From contig NZ_FXWM01000001.1 in NCBI RefSeq assembly GCF_900177675.1, positions 2,613,001-2,677,000 on the forward strand: a stretch of DNA of 64,000 nucleotides, given 5' to 3'. Positions within the stretch are counted from its first letter, which is position 1, and each line of letters starts with the position of its first letter. The stretch is from Bacillus sp. OV166 (GTDB taxonomy: Bacteria > Bacillota > Bacilli > Bacillales > Cytobacillaceae). The notes beneath the pieces are model-generated. The model saw nothing but the letters and a program-made list of their open reading frames with translations. It had not been told where the DNA came from and did not search any database. Positions 15,978-23,438 of the stretch are shown here, piece by piece. The position numbers and the translations under genes were made by a program.

Positions 15978-17327
15978 TTGTTGATACTAGAAAAGAAGAT
16001 ACAAAACCAAGATGCCAAAGTAGTTGTTATTGGATTAGGATATGTAGGTCTGCCTTTAATGCTTTTAACTGCAGAGTCAGGATACCAAGTAAAAGGGCTA
16101 GATAAATCTAGCGAGAAAGTAACAAACCTAAAAAATGGTGTTTCATACATCAAGGGGATAAATAATAAACGTATTAAGGAATTGGCTGACAATGGAAGTA
16201 TTACTTTTACAGAAAATTATTATGAAATAAATGAAGCTGATGTAATTATAATTTGCGTTCCTACACCATTGAAAGAAAATATGGAGCCTGATGTTTCATT
16301 TATCAGCTCTTCAGTAAAGCAAATTTTAAAATTCTTAAAAGAGAATACTCTAATTATTTTAGAAAGTACTGTTTATCCCGGTGCTACAGAAGAACTTATT
16401 AAAAGAGAAATTGAAAAAAACAGAGGTTTCTCTGTAGGATGTGATTATTATTTATGCTACTCTCCAGAGCGTGTGGATCCCGGAAATGAATTATTTAATA
16501 TAAAAAATACTCCTAAAGTTATAGGTGGAGCGACCGAAAGGTGTTTAGAAATCGGTGCAATGTTTTATAAAGAAATTGTTAATATGGTCGTGCCTGTAAA
16601 CTCCTTAGAAACTGCTGAAATGGTAAAATTATTTGAAAATACATTTCGAGCTGTAAATATCGGAATGGTAAATGAATTTGCACAAATGTCTTCTCATATT
16701 GGGATAAATATTTGGGAAGTAATAGAGGCAGCTGATACGAAGCCTTTCGGTTTTATGCCTTTTTACCCTGGTCCAGGAGTAGGAGGACATTGTATACCGG
16801 TAGATCCTATATATTTATTATGGAAAGCCAATAAGATTGGCTTCAATAGTCAGTTTATCAAACTTGCAAATGAGGTTAATAAGGATATGATTGGCTTTAT
16901 GCTTAATGAAATAATTACTTTGTTGGAAAAAAGAAACAAAGGATTGATAAATTCGAAGGTCATGTTATTAGGTGTAGCGTATAAAAAAGATGTAAATGAC
17001 TACAGAGAATCTCCTGCCATTAAACTTTTTAGTGAATTAGAGAGAATAGGGACAAATGTTATTTACTTTGACCCATATATAAAGGAGATTAATAATCAAG
17101 GGATTGTTGTTAATTCTGTAGAATTAACAAAAGAAATAGTAAACGAATGTGATCTTGTTGTTATCTCAACTGATCATTCAAATGTTGATTATGAATGGAT
17201 AACAGACAACGCTCAATTAATTTATGATACTAGGAATGTAACTAAATCAACGTATAATTCTGAAAAAATTCATGTGTTAGGAAATAATTTAAATTATAGT
17301 AAAGTTAATAAATTAATCGAAGTTTAA
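15978..17327 (+). CDS. nucleotide-sugar 6-dehydrogenase (WecC/TviB-like)
   Basis: A 449-residue NAD-dependent enzyme that oxidises a UDP-sugar at C6 to the uronic acid. Residues 14-40 form the Rossmann motif (VVVIGLGYVGLPL). The central phrase LFENTFRAVNIGMVNEF is typical of the UDP-N-acetyl-hexosamine dehydrogenase branch rather than UDP-glucose dehydrogenase. GPGVGGHCIPVDP holds the catalytic cysteine. The C-terminal UDP-binding domain contains GVAYKKDVNDYRESP. It starts with TTG 38 bases after the deacetylase. A terminator follows at 17423. No glycosyltransferase accompanies it. Confidence 0.85.
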   Translation: MLILEKKIQNQDAKVVVIGLGYVGLPLMLLTAESGYQVKGLDKSSEKVTNLKNGVSYIKGINNKRIKELADNGSITFTENYYEINEADVIIICVPTPLKENMEPDVSFISSSVKQILKFLKENTLIILESTVYPGATEELIKREIEKNRGFSVGCDYYLCYSPERVDPGNELFNIKNTPKVIGGATERCLEIGAMFYKEIVNMVVPVNSLETAEMVKLFENTFRAVNIGMVNEFAQMSSHIGINIWEVIEAADTKPFGFMPFYPGPGVGGHCIPVDPIYLLWKANKIGFNSQFIKLANEVNKDMIGFMLNEIITLLEKRNKGLINSKVMLLGVAYKKDVNDYRESPAIKLFSELERIGTNVIYFDPYIKEINNQGIVVNSVELTKEIVNECDLVVISTDHSNVDYEWITDNAQLIYDTRNVTKSTYNSEKIHVLGNNLNYSKVNKLIEV

Positions 17328-17422
17328 AAATGTTTTTATCTAAAACAATTGCTATTTATTCTTTTGAATGAACACTTGGACGAAATAGCGTCGTAAGAGA
17401 TAAGTAAGAATTGAGTAAGAGA

Positions 17423-17451
17423 GAGGGCTGATATTCAGTCTTCTTTTTTTT
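17423..17451 (+). terminator. Rho-independent terminator after the sugar-modification pair
   Basis: GAGGGCTGA and TCAGTCTTC pair with two G-U pairs around a tat loop and are followed by seven T residues. No gene is seen between 17328 and 17548 apart from this. Confidence 0.75.
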
Positions 17452-17548
17452 ATGGGTTCGAGGTTATTTTTACTAAGTGACGTAATAATAAAGAATCCCT
17501 CATCATAATTTTATACGTATCCAAATATGAGAAGAGGGGGCGATTTTT

Positions 17549-17842
17549 TTGGCAGAAGATTTTAAGATGGTTTTTGGAGATGAAGTAGATACGTCTGGAG
17601 AATTAATTTTCGTTCAAGAACAAGAACAAGAACCCTATGGATCAATACAATATTTTAAACTTATCTACAGAGAAAGAGTGAATAATTTCTTAAAAGACTT
17701 TCTTCACTCAAATGTAGAAAGTGTAATTTCCAACAGTAATGGTGATGTTGAGCAAGTAAAAACTCAAATTAGCAACCTAGTAGAGGTATACTACCAAGCT
17801 AGACTTGAGTTTGATAAACACAAAAACAAGCTACTCTATTAG
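17549..17842 (+). CDS. 97-residue prophage protein, unknown
   Basis: An acidic helical protein starting with TTG after GAAGAGGGGG. The first 35 residues are acidic (VQEQEQEQEP) and the remainder is a pair of helices (YRERVNNFLKDFLHSNVESVI; VKTQISNLVEVYYQARLEF). It is followed by a two-way terminator shared with the repressor gene on the other strand. No family is recognised. Confidence 0.6.
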   Translation: MAEDFKMVFGDEVDTSGELIFVQEQEQEPYGSIQYFKLIYRERVNNFLKDFLHSNVESVISNSNGDVEQVKTQISNLVEVYYQARLEFDKHKNKLLY

Positions 17843-17844
17843 TA

Positions 17845-17880
17845 AAAATCCCGGCTGATTAACAGTCGGGATTTTCTTTT
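17845..17880. terminator. bidirectional terminator between the 97-residue gene and the repressor gene
   Basis: A stem AAAATCCCGGCTG / CAGTCGGGATTTT (one G-U pair, loop attaa) lies between convergent genes, with T-rich sequence on the plus side and A-rich on the other. The minus-strand repressor stop lies inside it. Confidence 0.8.
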
Positions 17881-18077
17881 ACTAGCTCTAACAAATCAGA
17901 TATTTCGCAGTTTAATACCTCACAGATCTTTGCCAGGTTATCAGCTGGTATTCTTCTTGTCTGATTCCGACACATTTCGTTTATTGATGGCTGCCTTATC
18001 CCTGTTAACCGGGATAGCTCATGCTGAGACATGTTACGATCATTAAGCAATTTATCTAATTTGATGACAACTCTCAT
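17859..18077 (-). CDS. XRE/Cro-CI-type repressor
   Basis: A 72-residue protein made almost wholly of one helix-turn-helix domain (MSQHELSRLTGIRQPSINEM as the two recognition helices). It is divergent from the integrase gene, and palindromic sites lie in the gap. It probably represses its own and the integrase promoter. It is small for a lysogeny repressor, which usually carries a C-terminal dimerisation or cleavage domain, so a Cro-like or local regulator is more likely. Confidence 0.8.
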   Translation of the reverse strand: MRVVIKLDKLLNDRNMSQHELSRLTGIRQPSINEMCRNQTRRIPADNLAKICEVLNCEISDLLELVKENPDC

Positions 18078-18101
18078 AGGACTTTCCTCCTTATTTTAAT
18101 T

Positions 18102-18174
18102 TTGATACGTTTTAGTTATTGATACGTTTAGTGTATTACAATATATTTAAATTAATCAATACGTTAAACGTATT
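18102..18174. promoter_or_regulatory. operator region between repressor and integrase
   Basis: A palindrome AATACGTTAAACGTATT with perfect 8-base arms lies at 18158-18174, only 19 bases before the integrase ATG. Two direct copies of TTGATACGTTT lie at 18102-18112 and 18119-18129, sharing the TACGTT core. The sites cover the place where both divergent promoters must lie. They are likely targets of the XRE protein encoded alongside. Confidence 0.65.
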
Positions 18175-18192
18175 AAAAAAGGAGGAAGAGAG

Positions 18193-19185
18193 ATGTCAAA
18201 CGACACAGCCCGCCTCATGAATGACTTAAATACAGTAATAAGTACCATTGTCCCCGATGTCGAAATTAATAAACTTTCTATCCGATTGGAGGAGGTATTA
18301 TGTAATTATGAGATTAGTAGAAAGTCAGATCAGAAGCTGGCAATGGACATCCCAGAGAAAATCGAACTCTATATATCTTCTAAGAAGTTGGAAGGCCTAA
18401 GTTCAAAAACGCTCGCCGGCTACAAAAGTGAGCTATATGTGTTTAGTCGTTTCTGTCACAAAGCAACGGTCCTGGTCACTACTGCCGATATCCGGAGTTT
18501 CTTAGCATCTTTTAATGAGGCGATGATGAGTACGATTGGACAAAAGTTATCCGTCCTTAAAAGTTTTTTCGGGTGGATGGTAAAAGAGGAAATACTTCTA
18601 CGTGATCCAACAGCGAAGGTCAAATTGCCTAAAAAGCCGAAACGCTTACCCAAAGGTCTTAGTATCGAGGAATTAGAAACGATACGTGATTCATGCGAAA
18701 CTTTACGGCAACGAGCCCTAATTGAGGTAATGTATTCAACTGGTTGCCGATTATCGGAAGTCTCAAACATGAGTAAAAATGATATTAATATTCAGGATAT
18801 GAACATGAAGGTCATCGGAAAAGGTAATAAGGAAAGGGTTGTATATCTTTCCATTAAGGCCTATAGACAGTTGAAGAAATATTTAAACAGCAGAAATGAT
18901 GACAGTGAAGCAATGTTTGTCACGAGCAAAAAACCTTATTGCCGCTTGGGAAACCGAGCGATACAAAGGGAAATAGATGCAATCGAAAAAGCATCCAAAA
19001 TACAGAGAAAATTAACACCTCACGTTATGCGCCATACTTTTGCAAACTTAAGTATGGATGCAGGAATCGAGCTTGCAGACTTGCAACATCTGATGGGACA
19101 CAGCAATCCAGGAACTACGCTTATTTATAGTCAAGTTTCAGAAGAACGTAAACAGCAAGCATTTAAAAGATATCATGTTATGTAA
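18193..19185 (+). CDS. tyrosine recombinase / integrase (XerC/D type)
   Basis: A 330-residue site-specific recombinase with a SAM-like core-binding domain at residues 55-135 and a catalytic domain at 150-330. All active-site residues are visible: R186 in GCRLSE, K210 in GKGNKER, H277 and R280 in HVMRH, H303 in GHSNP and the nucleophile Y312 in LIYSQV. A strong AAGGAGGAAGAG Shine-Dalgarno precedes the ATG. It lies in the late region just before the lysis genes, unusual for a phage integrase, with its own repressor and terminator. Confidence 0.92.
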   Translation: MSNDTARLMNDLNTVISTIVPDVEINKLSIRLEEVLCNYEISRKSDQKLAMDIPEKIELYISSKKLEGLSSKTLAGYKSELYVFSRFCHKATVLVTTADIRSFLASFNEAMMSTIGQKLSVLKSFFGWMVKEEILLRDPTAKVKLPKKPKRLPKGLSIEELETIRDSCETLRQRALIEVMYSTGCRLSEVSNMSKNDINIQDMNMKVIGKGNKERVVYLSIKAYRQLKKYLNSRNDDSEAMFVTSKKPYCRLGNRAIQREIDAIEKASKIQRKLTPHVMRHTFANLSMDAGIELADLQHLMGHSNPGTTLIYSQVSEERKQQAFKRYHVM

Positions 19186-19212
19186 AGAGTCCTTCCCAGG
19201 GCTCTTTTTATT
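19186..19212 (+). terminator. Rho-independent terminator after the integrase
   Basis: AGAGTCCT and AGGGCTCT pair around a tccc loop (one G-U pair), followed by TTTTTATTTT. It separates the integrase from the lysis genes. Confidence 0.8.
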
Positions 19213-19231
19213 TTGAGAACGGGGTGGTCGC

Positions 19232-19513
19232 TTGGATATTCAGTGGGTAGTTGTAATAGGAGCTCTTAGTTTAATTATCACTTATCAAGGATTTCAACTT
19301 AACAAACAAAAAGAAACAAAATCAGAATCAAGGCAAGATGCTAAAATCCAAGCGCAACTTGATTATATCGGCAAAGGGGTCGATGATATCCGCATCGATT
19401 TAAAAGCCAACGAGCGTCAAATTGGAGCATTAAGCGAGCGAGTAACAAGAGTGGAAGAATCGAACAAGTCGCTCCATAAACGAATCGACAAAATGGAAGG
19501 TAAAGGGGAGTAG
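19232..19513 (+). CDS. XhlA-like haemolysin/holin accessory protein
   Basis: A 93-residue protein in the position and with the features of XhlA: one hydrophobic segment and a long coiled coil, here in the reverse order from classic XhlA (membrane segment at residues 4-20, coiled coil at 35-90). With the holin it would bring about membrane damage at lysis. Start is TTG after GGGGTGG. The next gene begins seven bases downstream. Confidence 0.7.
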   Translation: MDIQWVVVIGALSLIITYQGFQLNKQKETKSESRQDAKIQAQLDYIGKGVDDIRIDLKANERQIGALSERVTRVEESNKSLHKRIDKMEGKGE

Positions 19514-19519
19514 GATGAA

Positions 19520-19711
19520 TTGAAAAAGAAGCTTAGCTCTAGAAAATTTCTGGTCACAATTGCGGGTGTAATTACTGTTGTAGCAAACGATTATTTCAAT
19601 TTAAAACTGGATAATAACACTGTACTTTCGCTAGTTTCTTTAGTTGCTGCGTACGTCCTTGGACAAGCCCATGTGGATGCTAAAAATGCTCATAAAGGAG
19701 AGGGTAAATAA
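19520..19711 (+). CDS. phage holin
   Basis: A 63-residue protein with two hydrophobic stretches (FLVTIAGVITVVA and TVLSLVSLVAAYVLG) and a charged C-terminus (KNAHKGEGK), the usual layout of small Gram-positive phage holins that open the membrane for the endolysin. Start is TTG. Its stop codon shares one base with the amidase start, so the two are coupled. Confidence 0.82.
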   Translation: MKKKLSSRKFLVTIAGVITVVANDYFNLKLDNNTVLSLVSLVAAYVLGQAHVDAKNAHKGEGK

Positions 19712-20724
19712 TGGTGTATGCTTTTGAAAAATTACCTCAGTTAGTGGACATGAGAGAAGGGCTCAAAGAAATTGGAGAATACAAAAATTACGGGGTGTCT
19801 ACCAAAACTGTCCGGGTGTGGCATCACTCCCTGACAAAAAAAGAGCTATCTGGTTCAACGGCTGAGGCTTTTGCTAATTATCATGAAAGCCTGGGCTGGC
19901 CGGGAGTAGGATATCATTTTATCATTGAGCCAAAGAATTTGGTCAGAGGTGCAGATGGAAAGAACCGAGCCAGAATCGTGTGGGCTCATGATCCTGGAGT
20001 CAGCTCCTATCATGTAGGAAACAGCAACAAATTTTCATTGGGAATCTGTGTGGCTGGGGACTACAGGTCAGACAAGTTGGATGAAACTACACTAAAATCT
20101 ATCTCTGAACTTCATGCTGCACTTGTTAAGGATGGTATTGGAAAAGAGGATAAGTCACACAGAGAAATGCCTGGTTACAGCTGGAAAGAATGTTGTATGT
20201 ATGATTATCATGCGGCGATCGCCTACAAAGGCGCTACCCCAGCTAAGGTAAATCCGACTCCGGATCCGCTGCCTGGAATGTACACTATTCAAGAGGGTGA
20301 CACTTTTTGGAGCATTGCTGGACGGGATGGAGCTCAAGGGGTGACAGTGGAGGATCTGATTGCATCAAATCCTGTTGTGGATCCGACGAAACTTAAAGTG
20401 GGGCAAAAGATTAAATTAGGCAAAGCAAAAAATGCATTTACTCCTAAACCAGAAGAACCTATGAAACCACAAGAACTCTACAGATTTCCGGTTCCAAATG
20501 ACACCCTAAAGCGAGGAATTAAAGGTGAATGGGTTAAACAGCTACAAAGAGCATTAATCGCTGTTTATTTCGATTGTGGCAATGTGGATGGGATTTACGG
20601 TCCTGGGACCGAAGATGCTGTTACACGATTTCAAAAGGTTTACTTGCCATATGAAGTGGATGGTGTTTACGGACAAAATACTCGTAAGAAATTACAAGCT
20701 GTCCTAAAATCGAAAGGTTATTAA
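19711..20724 (+). CDS. N-acetylmuramoyl-L-alanine amidase endolysin (Amidase_2 + LysM + PG-binding)
   Basis: A 337-residue endolysin that cuts the bond between muramic acid and the stem peptide. Residues 10-160 form the amidase domain: VWHHSLT gives a zinc histidine, YHFIIEP follows, and HREMPGYSWKECC supplies the second histidine and cysteine region. Residues 190-240 are a LysM domain (YTIQEGDTFWSIA). Residues 265-335 are a PG_binding_1 domain (VDGIYGPGTEDAVTRFQ, later VDGVYGQNTRK). A terminator closes the lysis operon. Confidence 0.93.
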   Translation: MVYAFEKLPQLVDMREGLKEIGEYKNYGVSTKTVRVWHHSLTKKELSGSTAEAFANYHESLGWPGVGYHFIIEPKNLVRGADGKNRARIVWAHDPGVSSYHVGNSNKFSLGICVAGDYRSDKLDETTLKSISELHAALVKDGIGKEDKSHREMPGYSWKECCMYDYHAAIAYKGATPAKVNPTPDPLPGMYTIQEGDTFWSIAGRDGAQGVTVEDLIASNPVVDPTKLKVGQKIKLGKAKNAFTPKPEEPMKPQELYRFPVPNDTLKRGIKGEWVKQLQRALIAVYFDCGNVDGIYGPGTEDAVTRFQKVYLPYEVDGVYGQNTRKKLQAVLKSKGY

Positions 20725-20730
20725 AGTTTT

Positions 20731-20760
20731 AAAGCCCTTCTCACTGGAGAGGGGCTTTTT
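20731..20760 (+). terminator. Rho-independent terminator after the endolysin
   Basis: AAAGCCCTTCTC and GAGAGGGGCTTT pair with one G-U pair around an actg loop and are followed by TTTT. It probably marks the end of the prophage late operon. Confidence 0.85.
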
Positions 20761-20765
20761 CTGCT

Positions 20766-21023
20766 TTAAAAAGGCAAATTATCATTCATCGATTTATTCC
20801 ACTCATGTTTTTCCAGGTCAATCACTAGCTGCGTGATGTCTCGATCCCCATCGCTAATAATTTTTTCTAATTCTGCTCGGTGAGACATTTGCTTCTTAAT
20901 TTGCCTCCAAAACTCAAGAGCGATATATTCAGGTTTACGTCCTTTAAGAGGAAATGTACCAACTTGCAAGGCTCTACTATCAGCTTTGTAATGTATCTCA
21001 ATCACTACGTTCATTTTCTTCAC
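20766..21023 (-). CDS. 85-residue protein, unknown
   Basis: A small protein with an N-terminal beta-hairpin pattern (MNVVIEIHYKADSRALQVGTFPL) followed by a helix (YIALEFWRQIKKQMSHRAELEKII). It converges on the endolysin terminator and is the last gene of a minus-strand pair with the membrane protein gene. No family is recognised. Confidence 0.6.
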   Translation of the reverse strand: MKKMNVVIEIHYKADSRALQVGTFPLKGRKPEYIALEFWRQIKKQMSHRAELEKIISDGDRDITQLVIDLEKHEWNKSMNDNLPF

Positions 21024-21035
21024 TTCCCTTAGTTA

Positions 21036-21410
21036 TCAGGAATGATTAATATCTTTCAGTTCGGTTAAATGTGTATCAATTCTGCTTACTAATTGCGCGG
21101 TTTTATAATCCCTCTCATTTTTCTCCTTTAGCAATTCAATAATCCTGGCAAATCCGATGAATAACAATCCAATTACAATTCCACCAAACAATATCGACAT
21201 AGCATAAGTAAATTGGACATTGTAAATATTTAGCGCAGTTTGGTAAGCTGCTTGTGCAAGCTCATTATCTGGAATACTTTCATATGCCTCTTTAGCGTTT
21301 TCATAAGGCTCCTTATCAATTCCTCCATAAGTTATTAACCCCAAAAGTATCCCTGAGACCATGAATACCCAACCGACAATATTAAGTATTTTTTCAATCC
21401 GTTCTTTCAT
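21036..21410 (-). CDS. two-pass membrane protein, unknown
   Basis: A 124-residue protein with membrane segments at about residues 10-27 (ILNIVGWVFMVSGILLGLI) and 70-92 (YAMSILFGGIVIGLLFIGF), an acidic extracytoplasmic loop between them and a charged helical tail. AAGGGGGAAG precedes the start on the minus strand. Prophage right arms often carry membrane proteins for superinfection exclusion; that is only a guess here. Confidence 0.65.
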   Translation of the reverse strand: MKERIEKILNIVGWVFMVSGILLGLITYGGIDKEPYENAKEAYESIPDNELAQAAYQTALNIYNVQFTYAMSILFGGIVIGLLFIGFARIIELLKEKNERDYKTAQLVSRIDTHLTELKDINHS

Positions 21411-21473
21411 AACTGACTTCCCCCTTTAATTTATAAAACCCATTTACTCTTACGTTTAATAAAGCAGCAAGTT

Positions 21474-21677
21474 TCACTCGTTCTCAATAACTTCGACTAA
21501 ATCATCCATTTTACAATGTAATATTTTCGCCAATATAAACGCTTTTTCTAAATCAGGCTGAGTTTTATTGTTTGCCCAGCGAGAAAAAGTTTGTATCGAA
21601 ACTCCACATTCTTTTGCTAAGTAATTATGTTTAACCCCTTTAAGCTTGGCCAAATATTCAATCCTGTTAGTAAACAA
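21474..21677 (-). CDS. XRE-family transcriptional regulator
   Basis: A 67-residue single-domain helix-turn-helix protein (VKHNYLAKECGVSIQTFSRW as the reading helices). It is read divergently from the plus-strand module that begins at 21885, with a 207-base gap full of inverted repeats between them. It probably controls that module. AGAAGGTGATAA precedes the start on the minus strand. Confidence 0.78.
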   Translation of the reverse strand: MFTNRIEYLAKLKGVKHNYLAKECGVSIQTFSRWANNKTQPDLEKAFILAKILHCKMDDLVEVIENE

Positions 21678-21739
21678 TTATTATCACCTTCTTGTTATTA
21701 CCAATTCAACACATATTCGCTAACTCCTGTTAAAAAAAA

Positions 21740-21757
21740 TGATAAAAAAAGTTATCA
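21740..21757. promoter_or_regulatory. candidate operator near the XRE gene
   Basis: TGATAA and TTATCA form perfect 6-base arms around aaaaag, 63 bases upstream of the XRE start. The AT-rich spacing region is where the divergent promoters should be. It could be the autoregulatory site. Confidence 0.35.
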
Positions 21758-21812
21758 AAAATGTTTAGGTACATGCAATATCTAGGCAAACGCACATATG
21801 ATTTAGTAAAGA

Positions 21813-21858
21813 GCTAGATAGTAACCAGTTAAGAGGTCTTATTCAGTTACTATCTAGC
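21813..21858. repeat. perfect 13-bp inverted repeat with 20-base spacer
   Basis: GCTAGATAGTAAC at 21813-21825 is exactly complementary to GTTACTATCTAGC at 21846-21858. It lies 27 bases before the ribbon-helix-helix-like gene. There is no T-run after it, so it is not a terminator. It could be an operator for that protein, a leader hairpin or a transfer/replication origin element. Confidence 0.85.
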
Positions 21859-21884
21859 GCATATTTAGTTAGGAGGTATCCAGT

Positions 21885-22109
21885 ATGGCAAAGGAAATTA
21901 GGAATAAGTCAGTGAGTTTTAATTTGGTAGACCCGTTTCAAAAACAGATGAAAGATTATGCGGAGCAATACCCGAATTTTTCAGCTTATGTGAAGAGATT
22001 GATTCAAAGGGATATGGAGGAGGGGACAAAGGTAAGAAGCATAAAAAAAGCGCCATCCCAGGTGGTTAGTAACCTGAGTATGACGCAATTAAACGGGATT
22101 AAATTATAG
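21885..22109 (+). CDS. ribbon-helix-helix-like DNA-binding protein (probable)
   Basis: A 74-residue basic protein. The N-terminus has a strand RNKSVSFNLVD followed by two helices (PFQKQMKDYAEQ and FSAYVKRLIQRDM), the order of a ribbon-helix-helix fold. Such proteins serve as plasmid copy-control, partition or relaxosome factors. TAGGAGGTATCC precedes the ATG. It heads the plus-strand module and lies beside a perfect inverted repeat that it could bind. Confidence 0.55.
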   Translation: MAKEIRNKSVSFNLVDPFQKQMKDYAEQYPNFSAYVKRLIQRDMEEGTKVRSIKKAPSQVVSNLSMTQLNGIKL

Positions 22110-22119
22110 TGCAGACTAT

Positions 22120-22147
22120 GGCTAGGTAGCCGACGCGCTCTTACGTC
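22120..22147. repeat. pair of short hairpins between the RHH-like and pilin-like genes
   Basis: GGCTA gg TAGCC at 22120-22131 is followed at once by GACG cgctctta CGTC at 22132-22147. They lie in a 115-base non-coding gap that otherwise shows no open frame. A small structured leader or an origin-of-transfer-like element is possible. Confidence 0.4.
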
Positions 22148-22224
22148 AGCTTATGCTCCAGATTACGGAATAATGCAAGTACACCGGGTTAGGAACCAAA
22201 ATAAAGTTTGACGGAGGTTAACCA

Positions 22225-22644
22225 ATGAAAACACAGGCTATGTCCATAAGTCAGTTTTTAAATAGAGAAAAAGAGCCTATTTCTATAAAAGTTGAACGTC
22301 ATTTTAAAAAGTATGGATTGGTTTATAAAGTTGCTGGAGTAACCTTGATTCTTTTAACTGGGATGGGGGGCGATGTATTCGCAGCTGGGAGCATCGATGT
22401 TGAAGCAAATAAACTTTATAAAGAAGTGATTGGCGTTGGAAAGTGGATCATTGTTTTTAAAGGCGGGATCGATACAATAAAATCAGTCGGTAATGGAGAT
22501 TTCGATTCCGCAAAAAAGTCTTTTTTCGGTTACTTATTAACCTATCTGTTTTTATTGGCATTACCGTATGGAATGGATAAGATAGGAGGAATATTTGACC
22601 ACTTAAATACGGTTCCTACGTCATCATCGGGAGGATGGGAGTAA
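22225..22644 (+). CDS. small multi-pass membrane protein with signal-like segment (pilin/VirB2-like topology)
   Basis: A 139-residue protein. Residues 36-54 are hydrophobic and end VFAAG, a plausible signal-peptidase site. Two more membrane segments follow (VGKWIIVFKGGID and FFGYLLTYLFLLALPYG), joined by a short charged loop KSVGNGDFDSAKKS. This layout is that of VirB2/TrbC pilins of type IV secretion, although no sequence motif proves it. It is the first of the membrane genes of the module, before the M23 peptidase and the ATPase, and its stop abuts the peptidase start. Confidence 0.5.
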   Translation: MKTQAMSISQFLNREKEPISIKVERHFKKYGLVYKVAGVTLILLTGMGGDVFAAGSIDVEANKLYKEVIGVGKWIIVFKGGIDTIKSVGNGDFDSAKKSFFGYLLTYLFLLALPYGMDKIGGIFDHLNTVPTSSSGGWE

Positions 22645-23325
22645 ATGAAATTCCGACTAACAGGAAAATTCGGAGAGTTGTCACCCGTACGCGGTTTCCA
22701 GCCACACTCGGGCATTGATTTAGCTATGCCCGAAGGAACCACATTGAGGTCGGTATCTGAGGGGGTGGTTGATAAAGTATTTGATGACAATGGGTTAATA
22801 GGAAAAGGACTATCCGTTAAAATGCCGGACGGTACCAGGGCGATTTATGGGCATTTAAGCAACGTGAAAGCAAGGGTGGGGGAACATGTTAACGCTGGGG
22901 AAATCATCGGTTTAAGTGGCAATACAGGGAATTCCACTGGGCCACATCTTCACTTTGGTTTAAAAGATGCAAGCGGTCACGCATTAGATCCGACTCCTGT
23001 CGCTGACCAACTAGCCAGCGTTAGTGGTAATCATGTTTCTCCTGGACTTTTAACAAAGCTATTTAATAATCATGACACGCAAGGTCCACTTACTCGGTTA
23101 TTGTGGGGTAGCACAGAGTCCATCCGTGACCATGTTGCCGATGTGACAACAGAAATATTATTTGGCATATTTGATGCTCTCAAAGATCTATTGCTCGCTG
23201 GAACGCTCATCGGATCGGCCGTAATGATAATTCTCAAGGTCGCGGGGTGGAAAGACGGAGGGCGCTGGACGGGAGTGCTTATCACGGCGAATATATTACT
23301 AAAGTATCTATTCGGAGGGGCTTAA
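22645..23325 (+). CDS. membrane-anchored M23 (LytM) peptidoglycan endopeptidase
   Basis: A 226-residue protein with an M23 domain at residues 5-125: H21 and D25 in HSGID and H101/H103 in HLHF are the zinc ligands and catalytic histidine; TRAIYGHLS is also typical. Residues about 155-226 hold two hydrophobic segments (LLLAGTLIGSAVMIIL and VLITANILLKYLF). There is no N-terminal signal peptide, so the topology is odd: the enzyme would be exported with its C-terminus in the membrane. In conjugation systems such hydrolases open the wall for the transfer channel. Confidence 0.8.
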   Translation: MKFRLTGKFGELSPVRGFQPHSGIDLAMPEGTTLRSVSEGVVDKVFDDNGLIGKGLSVKMPDGTRAIYGHLSNVKARVGEHVNAGEIIGLSGNTGNSTGPHLHFGLKDASGHALDPTPVADQLASVSGNHVSPGLLTKLFNNHDTQGPLTRLLWGSTESIRDHVADVTTEILFGIFDALKDLLLAGTLIGSAVMIILKVAGWKDGGRWTGVLITANILLKYLFGGA

Positions 23326-23326
23326 C

Positions 23327-23437
23327 GTGAAAATTCGAAGACTGAGCGGAATGCACAACGGTAAATTAATTGTCGTATATTTAACGCTAGATAACCTTCA
23401 CAGGTGGATGTACCTAAGTTACAAGGAGGTACGCTAA
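23327..23437 (+). CDS. 36-residue basic protein, unknown
   Basis: A GTG-started small gene preceded by CGGAGGGG, one base after the peptidase stop. It encodes a basic protein (starts MKIRRLSGMHNGKLIVVYL) and contains the Shine-Dalgarno of the ATPase gene near its end. It may serve only to couple translation of the two neighbours, but the strong ribosome binding site argues that it is translated. Confidence 0.5.
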   Translation: MKIRRLSGMHNGKLIVVYLTLDNLHRWMYLSYKEVR

Positions 23438-23438
23438 C

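Noticed and set aside
20766..21410. toxin-antitoxin pair
   Set aside because: The two minus-strand genes are adjacent and small, but neither shows a toxin fold, and one is a two-pass membrane protein.
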